A stretch of 64,000 nucleotides of DNA from Bolinopsis microptera (Eukaryota; Ctenophora; Tentaculata; Lobata; Bolinopsidae): positions 9,476,635-9,540,634 of the forward strand of contig NC_087079.1 of assembly GCF_026151205.1 (NCBI RefSeq), in the 5' to 3' direction. Under the pieces are notes generated by a model. It saw nothing but the letters and a program-made list of their open reading frames with translations. It had not been told where the DNA came from and did no database searches. Made by a program: the position numbers and the translations under genes. Numbering within the stretch: the first letter of the stretch is position 1; each line of letters starts with the position of its first letter. This document shows, piece after piece, positions 46,332 to 57,928 of this stretch.

Positions 46332-46984
46332 GGCAGTATCTAGATAGCCCGACCCCTGTCCGCGGACAACTGTCCACGGACAACTGTCCACGGACAACTG
46401 TCCACGAACACCTGTCTACCAGATCATGTTATAACTGCATAATAACAGTATCCCCTGAATCAAGCAACAGGTGTTTGTGAATAGTTGATTGGTTACCAGA
46501 TCATATGACCGCAAATGTTATGAAATTGAATGGTATGTATGGTATCTTGGATGCAATTAGTTACGACTAGCATAATCAAACTATTGATTACGATTCAAAT
46601 GTGGTCCCTCGGATATAATGAGTTACGAATAATATTGATTGTAGCGTAGTATATTCCTGACATGGTACTCTTCTGTCTAATGGACGAAATTAATGGACCC
46701 ACGGCCTCCTTAGAGAATGCTCGAGACTTCCTATTCCAGAAAAACCTCCTAAAGAGCTCCATGTCCTGTCCTGGGTGTAACGCATCTATGTCCCTGGTTC
46801 CCTGCTCGTAAGGTTGCTTAATCGTTTCATAAGCCTTGACACCACCGCTGATTGAAATTCGCGTGCGATGATGTGAACCCTGCTTGATTCAGGGGATACT
46901 GTTATTATGCAGTAATATGATCTGGTAGACAGTTGTTCGTGGACAGTTGTCCGCGGACAGGGGTCGGGCTATCTAGATACTGCC
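46332..46984 (+). mobile_element. 653-bp Merlin-like deletion derivative
   Basis: Perfect terminal inverted repeats of at least 40 bp start GGCAGTATCTAGATAGCCCG and continue ACCCCTGTCCGCGGACAACT. ACATGTTC is duplicated exactly on both sides (46324-46331 and 46985-46992), an 8-bp TSD. The left end repeats GTCCACGGACAACT in tandem. An internal 49-codon frame keeps a zinc-ribbon start resembling Merlin/IS1016-type transposases, whose TSD is 8-9 bp. hAT and P elements also make 8-bp TSDs, so the Merlin call rests on the peptide. Confidence 0.75.
46662..46811 (+). pseudogene. Merlin-type transposase N-terminal remnant
   Basis: The 49-residue frame contains LENARDFLFQKNLLKSSMSC, then PGCNASMSLVPC, then a stop. 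Merlin and related IS1595-type transposases begin with a helix followed by a CxxC zinc ribbon, usually with WRC soon after. The second half and the catalytic domain are absent. Too short to act as a transposase. Confidence 0.5.
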
Positions 46985-47031
46985 ACATGTTCATACTTAA
47001 TTAATTTCAATGTTCGCAAAAGTTGTGTCTT

Positions 47032-47550
47032 GCTATTTTCCGATTAGTTGCAGCCAAATAGTACAGCAGGTCACAATTTAACTTTGATTCTTTCTTACAG
47101 CAGGCAACCTAATAACGATCTGAGAATATTCCGGTAAAAACATCTTCCGCCCCGAGGTAATAAGTACATAAATTTCGACTCGCGAGAGCGTACAAATAGG
47201 TTTTGACCTAAGAACTCAACAACCTGAAGTCTGTAGACTTTAAAACTATGCTCTACCCCACTCAATGTGATGATTCTGATCATTTTCATACCCAAGTTGA
47301 TATACTTCCTCCAATCAAAAGTGGAGATATGTGGGGTTAGAAATCACGAAAGCGTCAAAAAGGGCGTGGTCAATTGAGCAAAACTGCCCCATATTCAGAA
47401 AGTCTACCGAAGCCAAATTTGTTCCTCGGGGCGGAAGACGTGTCTACCGGAATATTCTCAGAACCTTGTCTAGTTGCCTGCTGTAAGAAAGAATTAAAGT
47501 TAAATTGTGACCTGCTGTGACTATTTGACTGCAACTAATCGGAAAATAGC
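47032..47550. mobile_element. 519-bp inverted-repeat element
   Basis: GCTATTTTCCGATTAGTTGC at the left end is matched exactly in reverse at the right end. Pairing continues through CAGCAGGTCACAATTTAACT, CTTACAGCAGGCAAC and TTCCGCCCCGAGG, giving arms of about 130 bp. No target duplication is clear. It lies 40 bp from the Merlin-like element and runs into a short repeat tract. Confidence 0.65.
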
Positions 47551-47554
47551 TAGT

Positions 47555-47830
47555 AGTGGCCGATTAGTAGCCACTTTGTGGCTACTAGCCGATTAGCAGC
47601 CGGTTAGTAGCCGTCTAGTGACCACTTTTCAAGTGCCGGCTAGTAGCCTGCTAGAAGCCGGTTTGGGACCTCGAGAAAGTAGGTCTGCTTTAGAGACAAG
47701 CTAATAGCCGGCTAGTGACCGCCTAGTAGCCACTTTTTGGTCACTAGCCGGCTAGTAGCCGGTTAGTAGTCGGCTAGTGACCACTTATTAAGTGCCGGTT
47801 AGTAGCTGGTTTCATGTAAAATATCTTTTA
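47555..47830. repeat. Degenerate GCCGGCTAGTAGCC repeat tract
   Basis: About 20 variants of CTAGTAGCCGG, TTAGTAGCCGG and AGTGACCACTT follow each other. Many are self-complementary through CCGGCTAGTAGCCGG-like cores. The order is irregular, not a clean tandem period. No coding sense is seen. Confidence 0.6.
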
Positions 47831-48529
47831 AGTGCCCGTACAGTGGCCATATAGACTATAGAGGCCGTATAGAGGCCGTATTAATAGTGGCCGCATAGTA
47901 TAGGGGCCAAACCTAATCGCCCATTTTCCCCATATGGGAGCATATCAATCATGAAATGTTATGAAATTCAATGGTAATATGTATTATATGGTATCTTGCA
48001 ATTAGTTATTGCTAGAATAATTTGCCATTAATTGTAGCATAGTAAATTGCTGGATCAAACTATTGATAACGATTCAAATGTGGTCTCTCGGATATAATTA
48101 GTTACGAATAGCACTGATTGTAGCGTAGCATATAATAATTATTATTATAAAACAGGATCTTACCGTCAATAATGATTCATAAAAATACTTTAATGCGGTA
48201 AACTGTACCCTTGAAACAAATTTTCTCAACATCTGTTGCATGCAGCTATATCTTTGATTTCGTTTAATTCATGCAAGTTATCTATGTGCTAATTTCTACT
48301 ACTTAAATCACTTCTTAAAACAGATAAAAAGTTCATTCTAGGTCTCCCCAATCTTCTAATAAATAAATTATCTGATTCAATAGCAAAAGAGGGGGTATTC
48401 TACATATTATATTGCTCAATGAAATAAATAATTAAGATTTAAATATGGTATAGAAGTCGTTCGTTTTTGGTGGAGTATTATCAGTTGCCATCAACAACAA
48501 CAACAACAACTATTCCAATTACTGACATG

Positions 48530-49339
48530 CAGATCCCGGCCGGGATTTGGCGATTTTGTCCCGGTCCCGGTCGGGATTTTGTTTTTAGCCGGGATTTTAG
48601 ACGGGATTTTTCCAAAATAAAGTCTGTTTTAGAGCGTATATTTGAGCCCAAAGTTCACGAACCTGTGAACATTTTCCGAAAAGTTTTACTACAACAGTGC
48701 TCTACAGTGCTTCTTAATAGTTAGATCATTTCACTTTCTCGTCGCCAAAAGTTTATTGAAAATTCAACTTTCAAGTCTTATGTGAAATGTTTATGTTACA
48801 TGATATGATCAAAATTCTATGAATTTTGATCGATGGTAGTTGGCAAATTTCAAGTCAAACAAAATTTACTAATGTTCAAAATTAATTATATGTTCAACTG
48901 TTCACTTCATGAGTAACAAATTACAAAATGTTAGAAGAAAGCTGAAGTCCGAACAAACTTAGAAATACTCAAGAGTCAGGGGCCTCGCCCTCATCAGCTT
49001 CTTCATCTGATGAAATATATCAAATAATAATTTGTGACACGCTAGGTCGATCCACCAATGAGAGCGCTCGCGCTCTCTATCTCAGAGATAAAGAGAGAGA
49101 TAGAGAAAGATAGAGAGATAGAGATTAGAGAGAGATAGAGTAGTTACTACTACTTACTGTCAATTTTAACTTGACATACCTCAGTTTGTTCTGGAAGATT
49201 TTATTTAACATATAACATTGTTTCATTTAAACTGAGATTGAGAAATATTGGAAAAATCCCGGTCCCGGTCCCGGTCGGGATGAACGTCATCCCGGCCCGG
49301 TCCCGTCCGGGACTGAATTTCGATCCCGGTCGACCACTG
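48530..49339. mobile_element. 810-bp hAT-like non-autonomous element
   Basis: CTGACATG is exactly duplicated at both sides (48522-48529 and 49340-49347), an 8-bp TSD. The ends are CAGATCCCGGCCGGGAT on the left and CAGTGGTCGACCGGGATCG on the right (in reverse complement). CAG ends and an 8-bp duplication fit hAT. Both ends are packed with CCCGGTCCCGGTCGGGAT-type repeats. Nothing encodes a transposase. The TSD lies within Merlin-family sequence, so it inserted into that copy. Confidence 0.75.
49060..49140. repeat. GAGAGCGCTCGCGCTCTC hairpin and (GATA/GAGA)n tract
   Basis: A perfect hairpin (49060-49077) is followed by about 60 bp of AGAGAGATAGAGA repeats, inside the hAT-like element. Confidence 0.65.
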
Positions 49340-49639
49340 CTGACATGGTACTCTCCCGTCTAGACGAAATTAATGGACCCACGGCCCCCCTAGAGATAAG
49401 AGAATGGTCCAGTCCAGGAGGAGTACAGTGCTTGCGATAATGTGAACCCTACTTGATTCTGTGTCAAGCTGTCGAGGGGTTCACATCATCCTAAGCAAGT
49501 TATTAGGCAGTCATATGATCTGGTAACCATCATATCATAAGTTTTTCACGAACACCTGTTCGTGAACAGGGTCGTCCGTCGTGCTATCTGGATTCGGCTC
49601 AAATTATCTTTGCGCACAACACTTACGTTGCAAATTAGA

Positions 49640-50200
49640 TAGAGTTTCAGAAATGTTAACAGGATATACTTTTTATTCAAAAAGTGCAATTTAAGTGGTC
49701 TTTTATGGTCAGACAATGCTAGTTCTGAAGCACATTTGCAAATTTTGGCCCATCTAACAATGGGTTTACGCCAAATGGCTGTCGCGCGCTACTGCACAAG
49801 CGCGAAAGTGTCTGCAGAACAGATCAGGACTTTCGACAAATCTGTTCCAAATAAAAAGTTCGAAAATCGAGTGTTTTAGTGAATAACTTAGAATATATTT
49901 TTGATTTTCACAAGATCTGAATGACAGATTTTCTTCAAACTTTCCAGATAGTTAGATGGCTATATGACAGATAATGTGTGAGAGTTTGGGAGAATTTCTA
50001 TGTGCCAAAATGGAGATATGACTTCAAACACAAGAAAATATCTCCAAATTGGCGGTTTCTAGCGGAACACAGGTATATATTTAGAGATCTGAATGATAGA
50101 TTTTCTCTAAACTTTCCAGACAGTTGTATGGCTATCAGACGAATAATCTGTGCGATTTTGGGCGAGTTTCTATGTGCCAAACTTGAGATATGACTTCAAA
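49640..50200. repeat. Diverged direct repeats near a CGCGC fragment
   Basis: About 49,965-50,065 and 50,140-50,240 share GTGCCAAA, GATATGACTTCAAACACAAG and AAAATGGCGG-like phrases at an offset near 176 bp. This is a decayed tandem repeat. A CGCGC-family fragment lies at 49,785-49,820. Confidence 0.5.
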
Positions 50201-50219
50201 CACAAGAAAATATTTCAAA

Positions 50220-51260
50220 ATGGCGGTTTCTAGCGGAACGCAGGCATATATTTCGAGATATATGCTGGAGAATAATGCACCTCTAAGTCAGCATAAAAAG
50301 CACATGAAGAAGTTGAGTTACAATCAGTTATTCTCAGATTTACATCGACACGCCGAGCTAATCAGCTTGTCTTTGTACTATGGAGTTCAACTCTGTGGAA
50401 AATTTGAACAAACTTGAAAAAGAGTTATCGCTGCCGATGTCTTAATGCTTTTCATACAAAATTGATGTCTCGGACCAAAGTACTAACAATAAAGTATGGA
50501 ACTTTGTAACTCTCGAAAACTCAAACCGTTAACAAAGCTGAATCATTCGAGATTGATGGGTATAACGAAAGACCCCTTGGCTACTGCTGTTGAAAATCTT
50601 TCTAAATTGATGACAGGCAATATTGAACTATGTAAATCTGCGGCCAGTACGAGACAGACTGGTATCAGCGCAGCCTAATTATCAGAAGGATCAGTTCAAA
50701 CAGCAACAGAAAGAGCTCGACTCTGTCCAGCAAACTGTACAAACTGAGATGAAAAAACTTGGTGTGACATCGTCAAGGAGAACTGTGAAAGGGCTGTGAA
50801 ACAACTACCGGTGCTCCGTCGATTAAGACAGTATAAAGACAGCTGTTAAAAACGTCCGCAGAAAGAATTTCATTGTATACGGTGTACCAGACAATTAGGG
50901 CAGTGATCCACATATAGTGGCAGAAGAAGTGATCACCGAGATTTGGGAATCATCGGTAGTGTGATCCTGAATTGGTGACAGAAAATTTGATCAGGATTAA
51001 AAAACATGCAGATACGGTAGTGGTAAACCGAGACCGATAAAAGTGACATTGGCTTGCATGGGATCAGTCAAAATGGTTGCTGCTCGATCAAGAAACCTGA
51101 AGAAATCTAAATGTGCAGCGTACCATATACGTGGTTCATCACACCTGACAGAAATAGGGAGGAGAAAGCAGCTCATCAGAAACTTATTGTAAAAATGAAG
51201 GAAAGTAATAAGTATCATTATATTACAACCGTGTTTGTAACTCAGGTATGTGATGACTTG
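50220..51260 (+). pseudogene. Decayed LINE ORF1-like region
   Basis: Broken frames give RKNFIVYGVPDN, GSDPHIVAEEVITEIWES, RPIKVTLACMGSVKMVAARS, RNLKKSKCAAYHIRG and NKYHYITTVF in order. This is the RNA-binding ORF1 pattern seen in many invertebrate CR1/L2-like LINEs. Stops and shifts are frequent. It lies upstream of an RT remnant in the same orientation, consistent with one old element that lost most of ORF2. Confidence 0.6.
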
Positions 51261-51734
51261 TAGAGCACACATCACTGAATAGCAATCGTGATGCAGGTCT
51301 CACCCAGGCCAGGTTTAGCTATGTATATAGGGCTCTTTTTTTGAGGAAAAACTACCAGTTGTGTTGTGTGCGAAGCGTAAGGTACATCGTTTCATTTTTG
51401 GATATCATATTGGTATATCCTAAGCAAAAGAAATTCATATTTATCTAATTCTATGTAATTACTCTACATGTAATACTTTGAAATTATATTATAGTAAACA
51501 TTAACCATGAATGTACCAAAAGCTGGTCCCCAAACAAACAAACAAAAGTTGACGTAAGCGGTAGGACCATTTCAATATTCCTTCCGAAGAGCTAATAAAA
51601 TGACAAGCAATTATACGATGACGTGACGTGTTAAAAGTATTGATTGTACAATCGCAACATTGGCTCATTATGATAGGAGGCTAGGCGGGACCGGCTTTTC
51701 TTAATAAGTATAACATTTCCATATAGACAAGTCC

Positions 51735-52270
51735 GTGAAAAAAGCAAAGTCTGTTATAGGCTGGATCAAACGAAGCTTGATCTGCCGTAACAAATTTGTT
51801 ATGCTGAATGTTTACCGAACTCTAGTTCGACCTCACATCGAATACGCTGTGCAAGTGTGGAATCTACCAGCAGAGCACGGAAACTGGAGAACTATTAAAG
51901 TATTAAGACTATTAAGAATATGTTCAAGAGAGAACTTACACGAATAATCGACGGGATTGGTATTCTACCATACGATGAGAGACTGAGAATCCTCCAGTTA
52001 ACAACACAACTGGAGTGCCGTATGAGGAGTGATCTTATTGAAACCTTTAAAATAACGACGGGCAAAGTGGACTATGGACAAGATCTTTTCAGGATATCAC
52101 GTAGCGGTACCAAGATTCTAATTAAGATAAAAGAGGAAATCAGGTCCTCAGTAACCGTGTTAACAATTACTGGAACAAAGTACCAAGTTCGGTTAAAGAA
52201 GCCAGTTCAGTAGACGCATTCAAAGCTCGACTGATAGCGAGTGCAGCATCGTCAAAGGCTCACTTCTAGG
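51735..52270 (+). pseudogene. LINE RT C-terminal remnant
   Basis: Consecutive frames read AKSVIGWIKRSLICRNKFVM, VYRTLVRPHIEYAVQVWN, ELTRIIDGIGILPYDERL, ECRMRSDLIETFKITTGK and NNYWNKVPSSVKEASSVDAF. The last block is the C-terminal signature of CR1/Jockey-like RTs. Frameshifts occur near 51,915 and 52,130. It is closely related in layout to the 33.7-34.7 kb copy, but with a different sequence. Confidence 0.8.
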
Positions 52271-53340
52271 ATCTTAACGAAACCTTGATGTCAAAAATAA
52301 ATACATGTGAGCATGATTCATATGCATATTTCATGTCTAATAAGCCATTGATTGCTAAATACCGAGGAATCAATGTTTTTTGGTTGTTAAATTCAGAACT
52401 ACATGTTCTAAAAATAATTAATCATAACACTAAAAATAATTAATCATAACATTTTCCGGATAGGAACATTTTTCTTTTTGAAAATATTGTGTGAACTGCA
52501 ATAGCGAAGAGTGCAGTTCATGGGTTTCAAGTTTTGTCTAAATGGCTATGTATAATGTGGCCATAGCCCATAATCCTATCATTATAATTATTATTAGTAT
52601 TTCAGCCCAATACAAGGTTACATTTAATTCAGAAATTTTGTTATTAAGCATTACACAATATGTCGGTGGATGTCGGTGACTACGATAATCTTATCTATAA
52701 CGAAGGCTTAAACAGAAATGCCCCAAGTTCCAGTTCACTACAACAACCATGGGAGGGCTAAATTACCACATTGGTAAAAGTCACTTATTGCGGGATAAAC
52801 TAAAGGGAGACAAGAAGTTAGTAAAAGTGATATTCTCACTACTGAGAAGTTATTAAAATAAAACGTACCGTGCTCTCTGTCTACCATAGTACTGTGTAGT
52901 GTGTGTACTACCTCCGTTGAACTTTTGCTTTATTAACTGGCACCAACTCACTGACAGAAGAAATGATATTAACTGCGATATAGTGAGTTTATTGTTTATT
53001 GACCAATAAAATTATTGACCAATAAAATAAATCTAATAAGTTCAGCGTATTAATTGTGCATCAATTAAACCAACAACATACTATTCTATTTGTCGAGGTT
53101 ATAATATTATATTGAACATCAGTCAATTTGAATAAACACAGCTCTACTTACAACAGGTTGTTTGGACAATTGCAATTATAGCGACAACAATAAGCCGCCG
53201 ATCAGGGAAACAGGCCCTCCTCACGAACTCTCTGCTGTGCTGGCGCAACAAGCGATACTGGTGGGGTGGTCAGAAGATGTGATGGCCCGTCAAGTCTTGG
53301 CGAAACTCAGCAGAGGTCACATATAGGATAGAAAACAATG
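52271..53340. other. AT-rich stretch, nothing supported
   Basis: I see no gene or clear repeat end here, only short direct repeats such as CTAAAAATAATTAATCATAA near 52,420-52,450 and ATTGACCAATAAAAT near 53,000. Confidence 0.4.
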
Positions 53341-53960
53341 TTACCCAAGAACTTCTTGGTCCAACCTATTGAACTTATATAGAAGAGTAGAAATAGGTAA
53401 GTTCACGGTTATCACGCAATCTGCGGTTTCCCGTTTCCGAGAAATGTCTTGAAGCTTGCCAAAGTCTTTTGATATTGTCACTATTGTCAATTTAGGGGAG
53501 AAAATTCCAAGTCTTCCATCTTTCACTGCAAATGAGTAGTCGTAGGCATGGAGCGTGAAGAAGCTGATTTTTTTGGTGAGAGAAGATAGTATTACTTTAA
53601 CTCTCAGTCTGGCATTCTCTCTGAACTGTACATCGATCATCTATAGGTAATTTGGACATATCCCTGGAGAACTTTCCACAGATGTATGATGGAGTCTAGC
53701 CTTCTCAGCATCTTAGCAGCCAGCAGGGATATAAGTTTCAGTTCCTTCGGTCTATTCCAATAGTCGGTGTTTTTGAGCCCTAGAATCTGTCTACAATTAA
53801 CTGGCGTTGTATGCTCTCGACTGACTGGATATTATAGATCTTTTTTGGATTCCAGAGCAGCAGTACTCCACTCGCTGGATCTTAATACCATGGATTTGTA
53901 GAGCTGGAGCATTATAGGTTTTGTCCTGTCTTTGAATAGTCCAAGAACCCAAGGTGTATA
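53341..53960 (-). pseudogene. LINE RT C-terminal remnant
   Basis: The minus strand reads LGLFKDRTKPIMLQLYKSMV, RPKELKLISLLAARMLRRLD, then IIHLWKVLQGYVQI and a 99-codon frame beginning MIDVQFRENARLRVKV. The pattern of lineage-specific RT C-termini (order of Y-K-S-x-V, L-L-S, R-R, W-K) is visible. One internal stop and probable frameshifts show decay. No catalytic motif is left. Confidence 0.5.
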
Positions 53961-54590
53961 GTGTGTGATGCCAGTCATAAATGGCAGCTCCTAGAAAAGT
54001 TACACTGGTTAATACTCAGGTTTGTGAGAGAACAAGATAAAATTAGATGACCAATTTCTGTCAGTGTAAATATTGTCAAACATGAGCGGGCTTTACAATC
54101 ATTTGAGGGGAAAGAGCCCTGAAGATCAGCTATCTAAAAGTAACTTGGCTCTAAAGTCTAAATTATATTGCAGCGATATAAAAAGTCGCTGTATCATAGA
54201 AAATCTTGCTTTTTCAGAACTACTAGAAAGTTTGGGACTATAATTGGGAGCAAAGTAAAGTCTAAATGTACAATTGTAGCTGCTGTAGTGATGTGTTGCA
54301 TCAAATCAAATATTAAAGATCAAAACGTACACACAACGAGAGCGTGTATATAACGACGGTATACATGCCATGATTATGAAACGATCTGTTTGATCATAAC
54401 ACGTGTGCGCGCGCAATTCTGGAATAATCCATTAAGAGATGAACTGTAGATCAGTGTAACTTTACACTGTAATGTGTATTATATAGCGTGTACATCAATA
54501 ATCAATGTATGCTATTTCTGACGACCTATGGTCCTTTGTATAATAAGGGGTCATCCACATGTTTAGTAATCACTCGCTCAGGAGAAGGGG
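53961..54590. other. Intergenic stretch, nothing supported
   Basis: No recognisable coding pattern or repeat end was found here. Confidence 0.4.
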
Positions 54591-54640
54591 GTGGTGGGGG
54601 GGGGAGAGATGTTGGGGGGGGGGGGGGGGAGATGTTGGAG
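54590..54640 (+). repeat. G-rich tract with two GAGATGTTGG units
   Basis: Runs of 8-17 G are separated by AGAGATGTT. Four or more G-runs in 50 nt could form a G-quadruplex. Confidence 0.6.
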
Positions 54641-55073
54641 GGTTTTAAACGCAATTAATATGTAAACATGTATACTGTATAGCAGGGTACCAGATAAAGA
54701 GATAAAGCTAAACTAGTAGGCAGGGCATATCTAATACTGTGGTACTGTTGGTAAGGGACAAGGTTACAAGATATTTGAAAGACAAGCTGGAGCCCCAGAG
54801 ACGAAATCTCCTGGAGGTCTGTCGGAAAAATCACACTCTGTACATCTGAACCAGCTTGTCTGAATCTATCTGTGTCCACCTCCTTTCTCAGTCGCGAGTG
54901 AAAGGGGGCCGGCTTTCAAGGTGACGAAAAACGTTGACTGAGCATCCTGCCGGAAAACTTAGAAATCAACTTGATGATCAACTACGACTGAAGAGCCAGA
55001 AACTACGAAATATTATATCAGTTCAAGTTCCCTCCTGATTGTTTATTGTTTATATTACATTACCCCGAACAAT

Positions 55074-55187
55074 ATGAACAAAGACGACTCGTACGACGAG
55101 AGTATGGTTACGGAGTCAAATGAAGAGCCAGTTAGATTTATACTGACGGATCAGGTGATGAGGACATTGCGTAGGGTAGCATACTAG
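55074..55187 (+). CDS. Possible small first exon or 37-residue ORF
   Basis: After a plain leader, an ATG opens a frame that reads MNKDDSYDESMVTESNEEPV and RFILTDQVMRTL before a stop. A GTGATG donor-like site follows DQ, so it may be the start exon of a spliced gene. The acidic composition is not random AT-rich sequence, but I recognise no family and find no partner exon. Confidence 0.2.
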   Translation: MNKDDSYDESMVTESNEEPVRFILTDQVMRTLRRVAY

Positions 55188-55964
55188 CATGTGTTAATTT
55201 ACAGATTCTGACACAACAACTTTTGTATCCTTTTATAGCTGTACTGATTACAAGCCGTCTCACCATAATTAAAAACTGCAGCTAAAACCTGGTATCCGCT
55301 ACTTTATAGGTATTACAATACCTATTTTATAATTACAATAGTATGTACAAGCACAAACACAGCATAAGCTTACCCAACAAACCAGCTTAACCAACTCTGA
55401 CACTATAACAACCCCATGGTATCCTTTATTGATTACAAGCACAAGCACATCTCACCTAACAAACTGGCACTTATAACTCTGACAGTGTTTCATTGATTAA
55501 TTAATAACGAATTAATTGGGGACGAATAATTGGAAGATTTTTGACCGACATCGGGATTAAGCCGGGATCCCGGTCGAACCTTAACCGCAATCATAACAGT
55601 AGCCTCAGACCGGACCGAAACAGTTTTTGTCCCTAATTCTTTAGGGAAGCATTTTTACTACGTCATCGACCGGGTGATTTGGAATCAGCGTCCAAAAATA
55701 CACCGGTTCAGGTTACTTTCATACCCTGATTAGGACCTTTTTAGTTCACACAATATTTTATTGAGACGAGCGATTTAGTAGGAGCGGATTATTTGAATTG
55801 TTTTGATATGGTGTGATGAAAACCCCGTTAATTTATTAAAATGGTTTTAAAATCGATGGTCATTCTTGTTTCTCAATTCTATGCGAAAGATTAAAAACTT
55901 GATAATCTAGTTGAGAACTTTATATTGGCTGTAACTAATACTATAAGTGCCTCAACTTTGACCC

Positions 55965-56390
55965 GGGGATATACTTTAATATACTTTAATATACTTTAAT
56001 ATACTTTAATGTACTTTAATATACCTATATTATCTCCATTAAAATTTTGAACCATATTAAAGTATATTAAAATGTAGGTTTTTTTCCAATTTTGACCCGG
56101 GATATACTTTAATATACTTTAACATGTTTAATATACCTATATTATAAAAATACATGTGAAAAATGTTGTTTTATTTCATGTATAGATTAGATTTACCTTT
56201 CATGTAAAGTTAGTCTTGTTCAAAGATATTGATACTTGACCAATTTATGAGCCAAAATATATGAAGTATGAGTTCAGGGGACTAGCAATTGGCTTATCTT
56301 CTAATCTACTTATTGTAGGTATATTAAAGTATATTAAAATGTAGGATTTTTTCCGATTTTGACCCGGGATGTACTTAAATATACTTTAAT
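55965..56390. repeat. AT-rich satellite with TTTTGACCCGGG cores
   Basis: Three cores, each TTTGACCCGGG, a variable base or none, then AT(A/G)TACTT, lie at about 55,962, 56,091 and 56,355, each followed by TTTAATATAC repeats. A longer unit of about 65 bp starting AAAGTATATTAAAATGTAGG repeats at an offset of about 265 bp. Confidence 0.65.
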
Positions 56391-56401
56391 ATGGTTGGTT
56401 G

Positions 56402-56436
56402 CCCCCCCCCCGGCCCCCGGCCCCCCCCCCCCCCCC
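56402..56436 (+). repeat. Poly-C tract
   Basis: C-runs are interrupted by GG, at the edge of the AT-rich satellite and of the tandem duplication. Confidence 0.6.
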
Positions 56437-56445
56437 ATATATAAT

Positions 56446-57480
56446 GAATTTTAAAACCTATACCTGTTGTGAACTCGGAGATCATAATAACAGTATTCAC
56501 TATTCATGGGGTTCCAGGTTGCTTGACCAAAGAGACTAAATTAGTTCCCCACAAAACTCTATTTCGAAATTATAGACAATGACAACCTTTAACATTTTTT
56601 AAGTCCAATTGCAAATGACAAAAGTGTAGCAAAGTCTGCTGATTACTGACAATTTAACAGAAACCTTTAAACCTAGAGGGGATATTAAAAACATATAAGT
56701 GATACGCAAGGATTTAATTAGCAGGAGCTTTCAAAATATTTATGTAAATAGTCTTCAGCTGACCTTCAGATGACCTTCAAACACCTTTAAAGTTGTCTCC
56801 CTTTGAATCATCCGCCGAATGATCTGATCAGCTGCCGAATAAAAGCAACGAACAAAGAAACATCCGCCGAATAATCTGATCAGCTGCCGAATGATGGCAA
56901 CGAACAAAGAAACAGGAAACAGTTGTAAAATGAAATGACTGAACTATACTATAAGTGCCTCAATATATTATGAATAAAATCCATACCTGTTGTGAACTCG
57001 GAGATGATAATAACAGTATTCACTATTCATGGGGTTCCGGGTTGCTTGACCAAAGAGACTAAATTAGTTCCCTACAAAACTCTATTTCGAAATTATAGAC
57101 AATGACAAGCTTTAACATATTTTAAGTCCAATTGCAAATGACAAAAGTGTAGCAAAGTCTGCTGATTACTGACAATTTAACAGAAACCTTTAAACCTAGA
57201 GGGGATATTAAAAACATATAAGTGATACGCAAGGATTTAATTAGCAGGAGCTTTCAAAATATTTGTGTAAATCGTCTTCAGCTGACCTTCAGCTGACCTT
57301 CAAACACCTTTAAAGTTGTCTCCCTTTGAATCATCCGCCGAATGATCTGATCAGCTGCCGAATAAAAGCAACGAACAAAGAAACATCCGCCGAATGATCT
57401 GATCAGCTGCCGAATGATGGCAACGAACAAAGAAACAGGAAACAGTTGTAAAATGAAATGATTGAACAAAGAGATTAAAT
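56446..57480. repeat. 523-bp direct tandem duplication with nested repeats
   Basis: ATACCTGTTGTGAACTCGG at 56,460 recurs at 56,983 and the two units remain about 98% alike. Each unit holds a family B segment in reverse (AGGGGATATTAAAAACATAT) and two nested copies of about 55 bp containing CCGCCGAATGATCTGATCAG and CAACGAACAAAGAAAC. There is no real gene. The minus-strand frame at 57,278-57,493 is a by-product. Confidence 0.85.
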
Positions 57481-57589
57481 TAATTCCCTCCAAAAACTCT
57501 TATCCAACGAGAAAATATTGCACTGATTATATATGTGCAAATGCAATGCACGAGTCTAACAGTTGCAGTAACTAGACATGACTAACACG

Positions 57590-57745
57590 TCGCGCGCGGC
57601 ATCAGAAATATGGGAGGAAATCTGGCACCACGATTTGTGGTGCCAGTTTGTGGCCATCTATAGAGCCCTCTTTTGCCGCCTACGGCGGTCGCGCGCTACT
57701 GCAAGCGAGAGGGCTCTGGTTAGAGCAAGGAATCTGCTGGGAATC
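57590..57745. repeat. CGCGC-rich dispersed repeat with hairpin
   Basis: TGGCACCACGATTTGTGGTGCCA is a perfect hairpin when split as TGGCACCAC, GATTT and GTGGTGCCA. GTCGCGCGCTACTGCAAGCG follows and matches 22,330-22,350 and 49,790. Confidence 0.55.
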
Positions 57746-57928
57746 TGGCATTTGCGCTCGAATCGAACATCTTCTCGGATAAATATAGAATTAAAGTACA
57801 GTGCGCGGCGTTACAGTGTGTAACAACCGAGACCGACTATTTAAAGTTGATTTAATAATTTTGTTGACAAAAATTAGTCGGCGTGGCTATGGAAATTAAT
57901 ATGGCTAGGAATTAAATTCTTAGATTCC

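Larger units (their letters stand above)
47945..49605 (+). mobile_element. Second Merlin-like copy, interrupted by insertions
   Basis: The part 47,945-48,140 matches 46,505-46,645 (for example AACGATTCAAATGTGGTC and CTCGGATATAAT). The part 49,340-49,605 matches the right half of the first copy (GACGAAATTAATGGACCCAC, GTGAACCCT, CTATCTGGAT). Between them lie about 380 bp of other sequence and the hAT-like element. The copy lacks a recognisable left terminal repeat and its ends are more diverged than the first copy. Confidence 0.6.
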
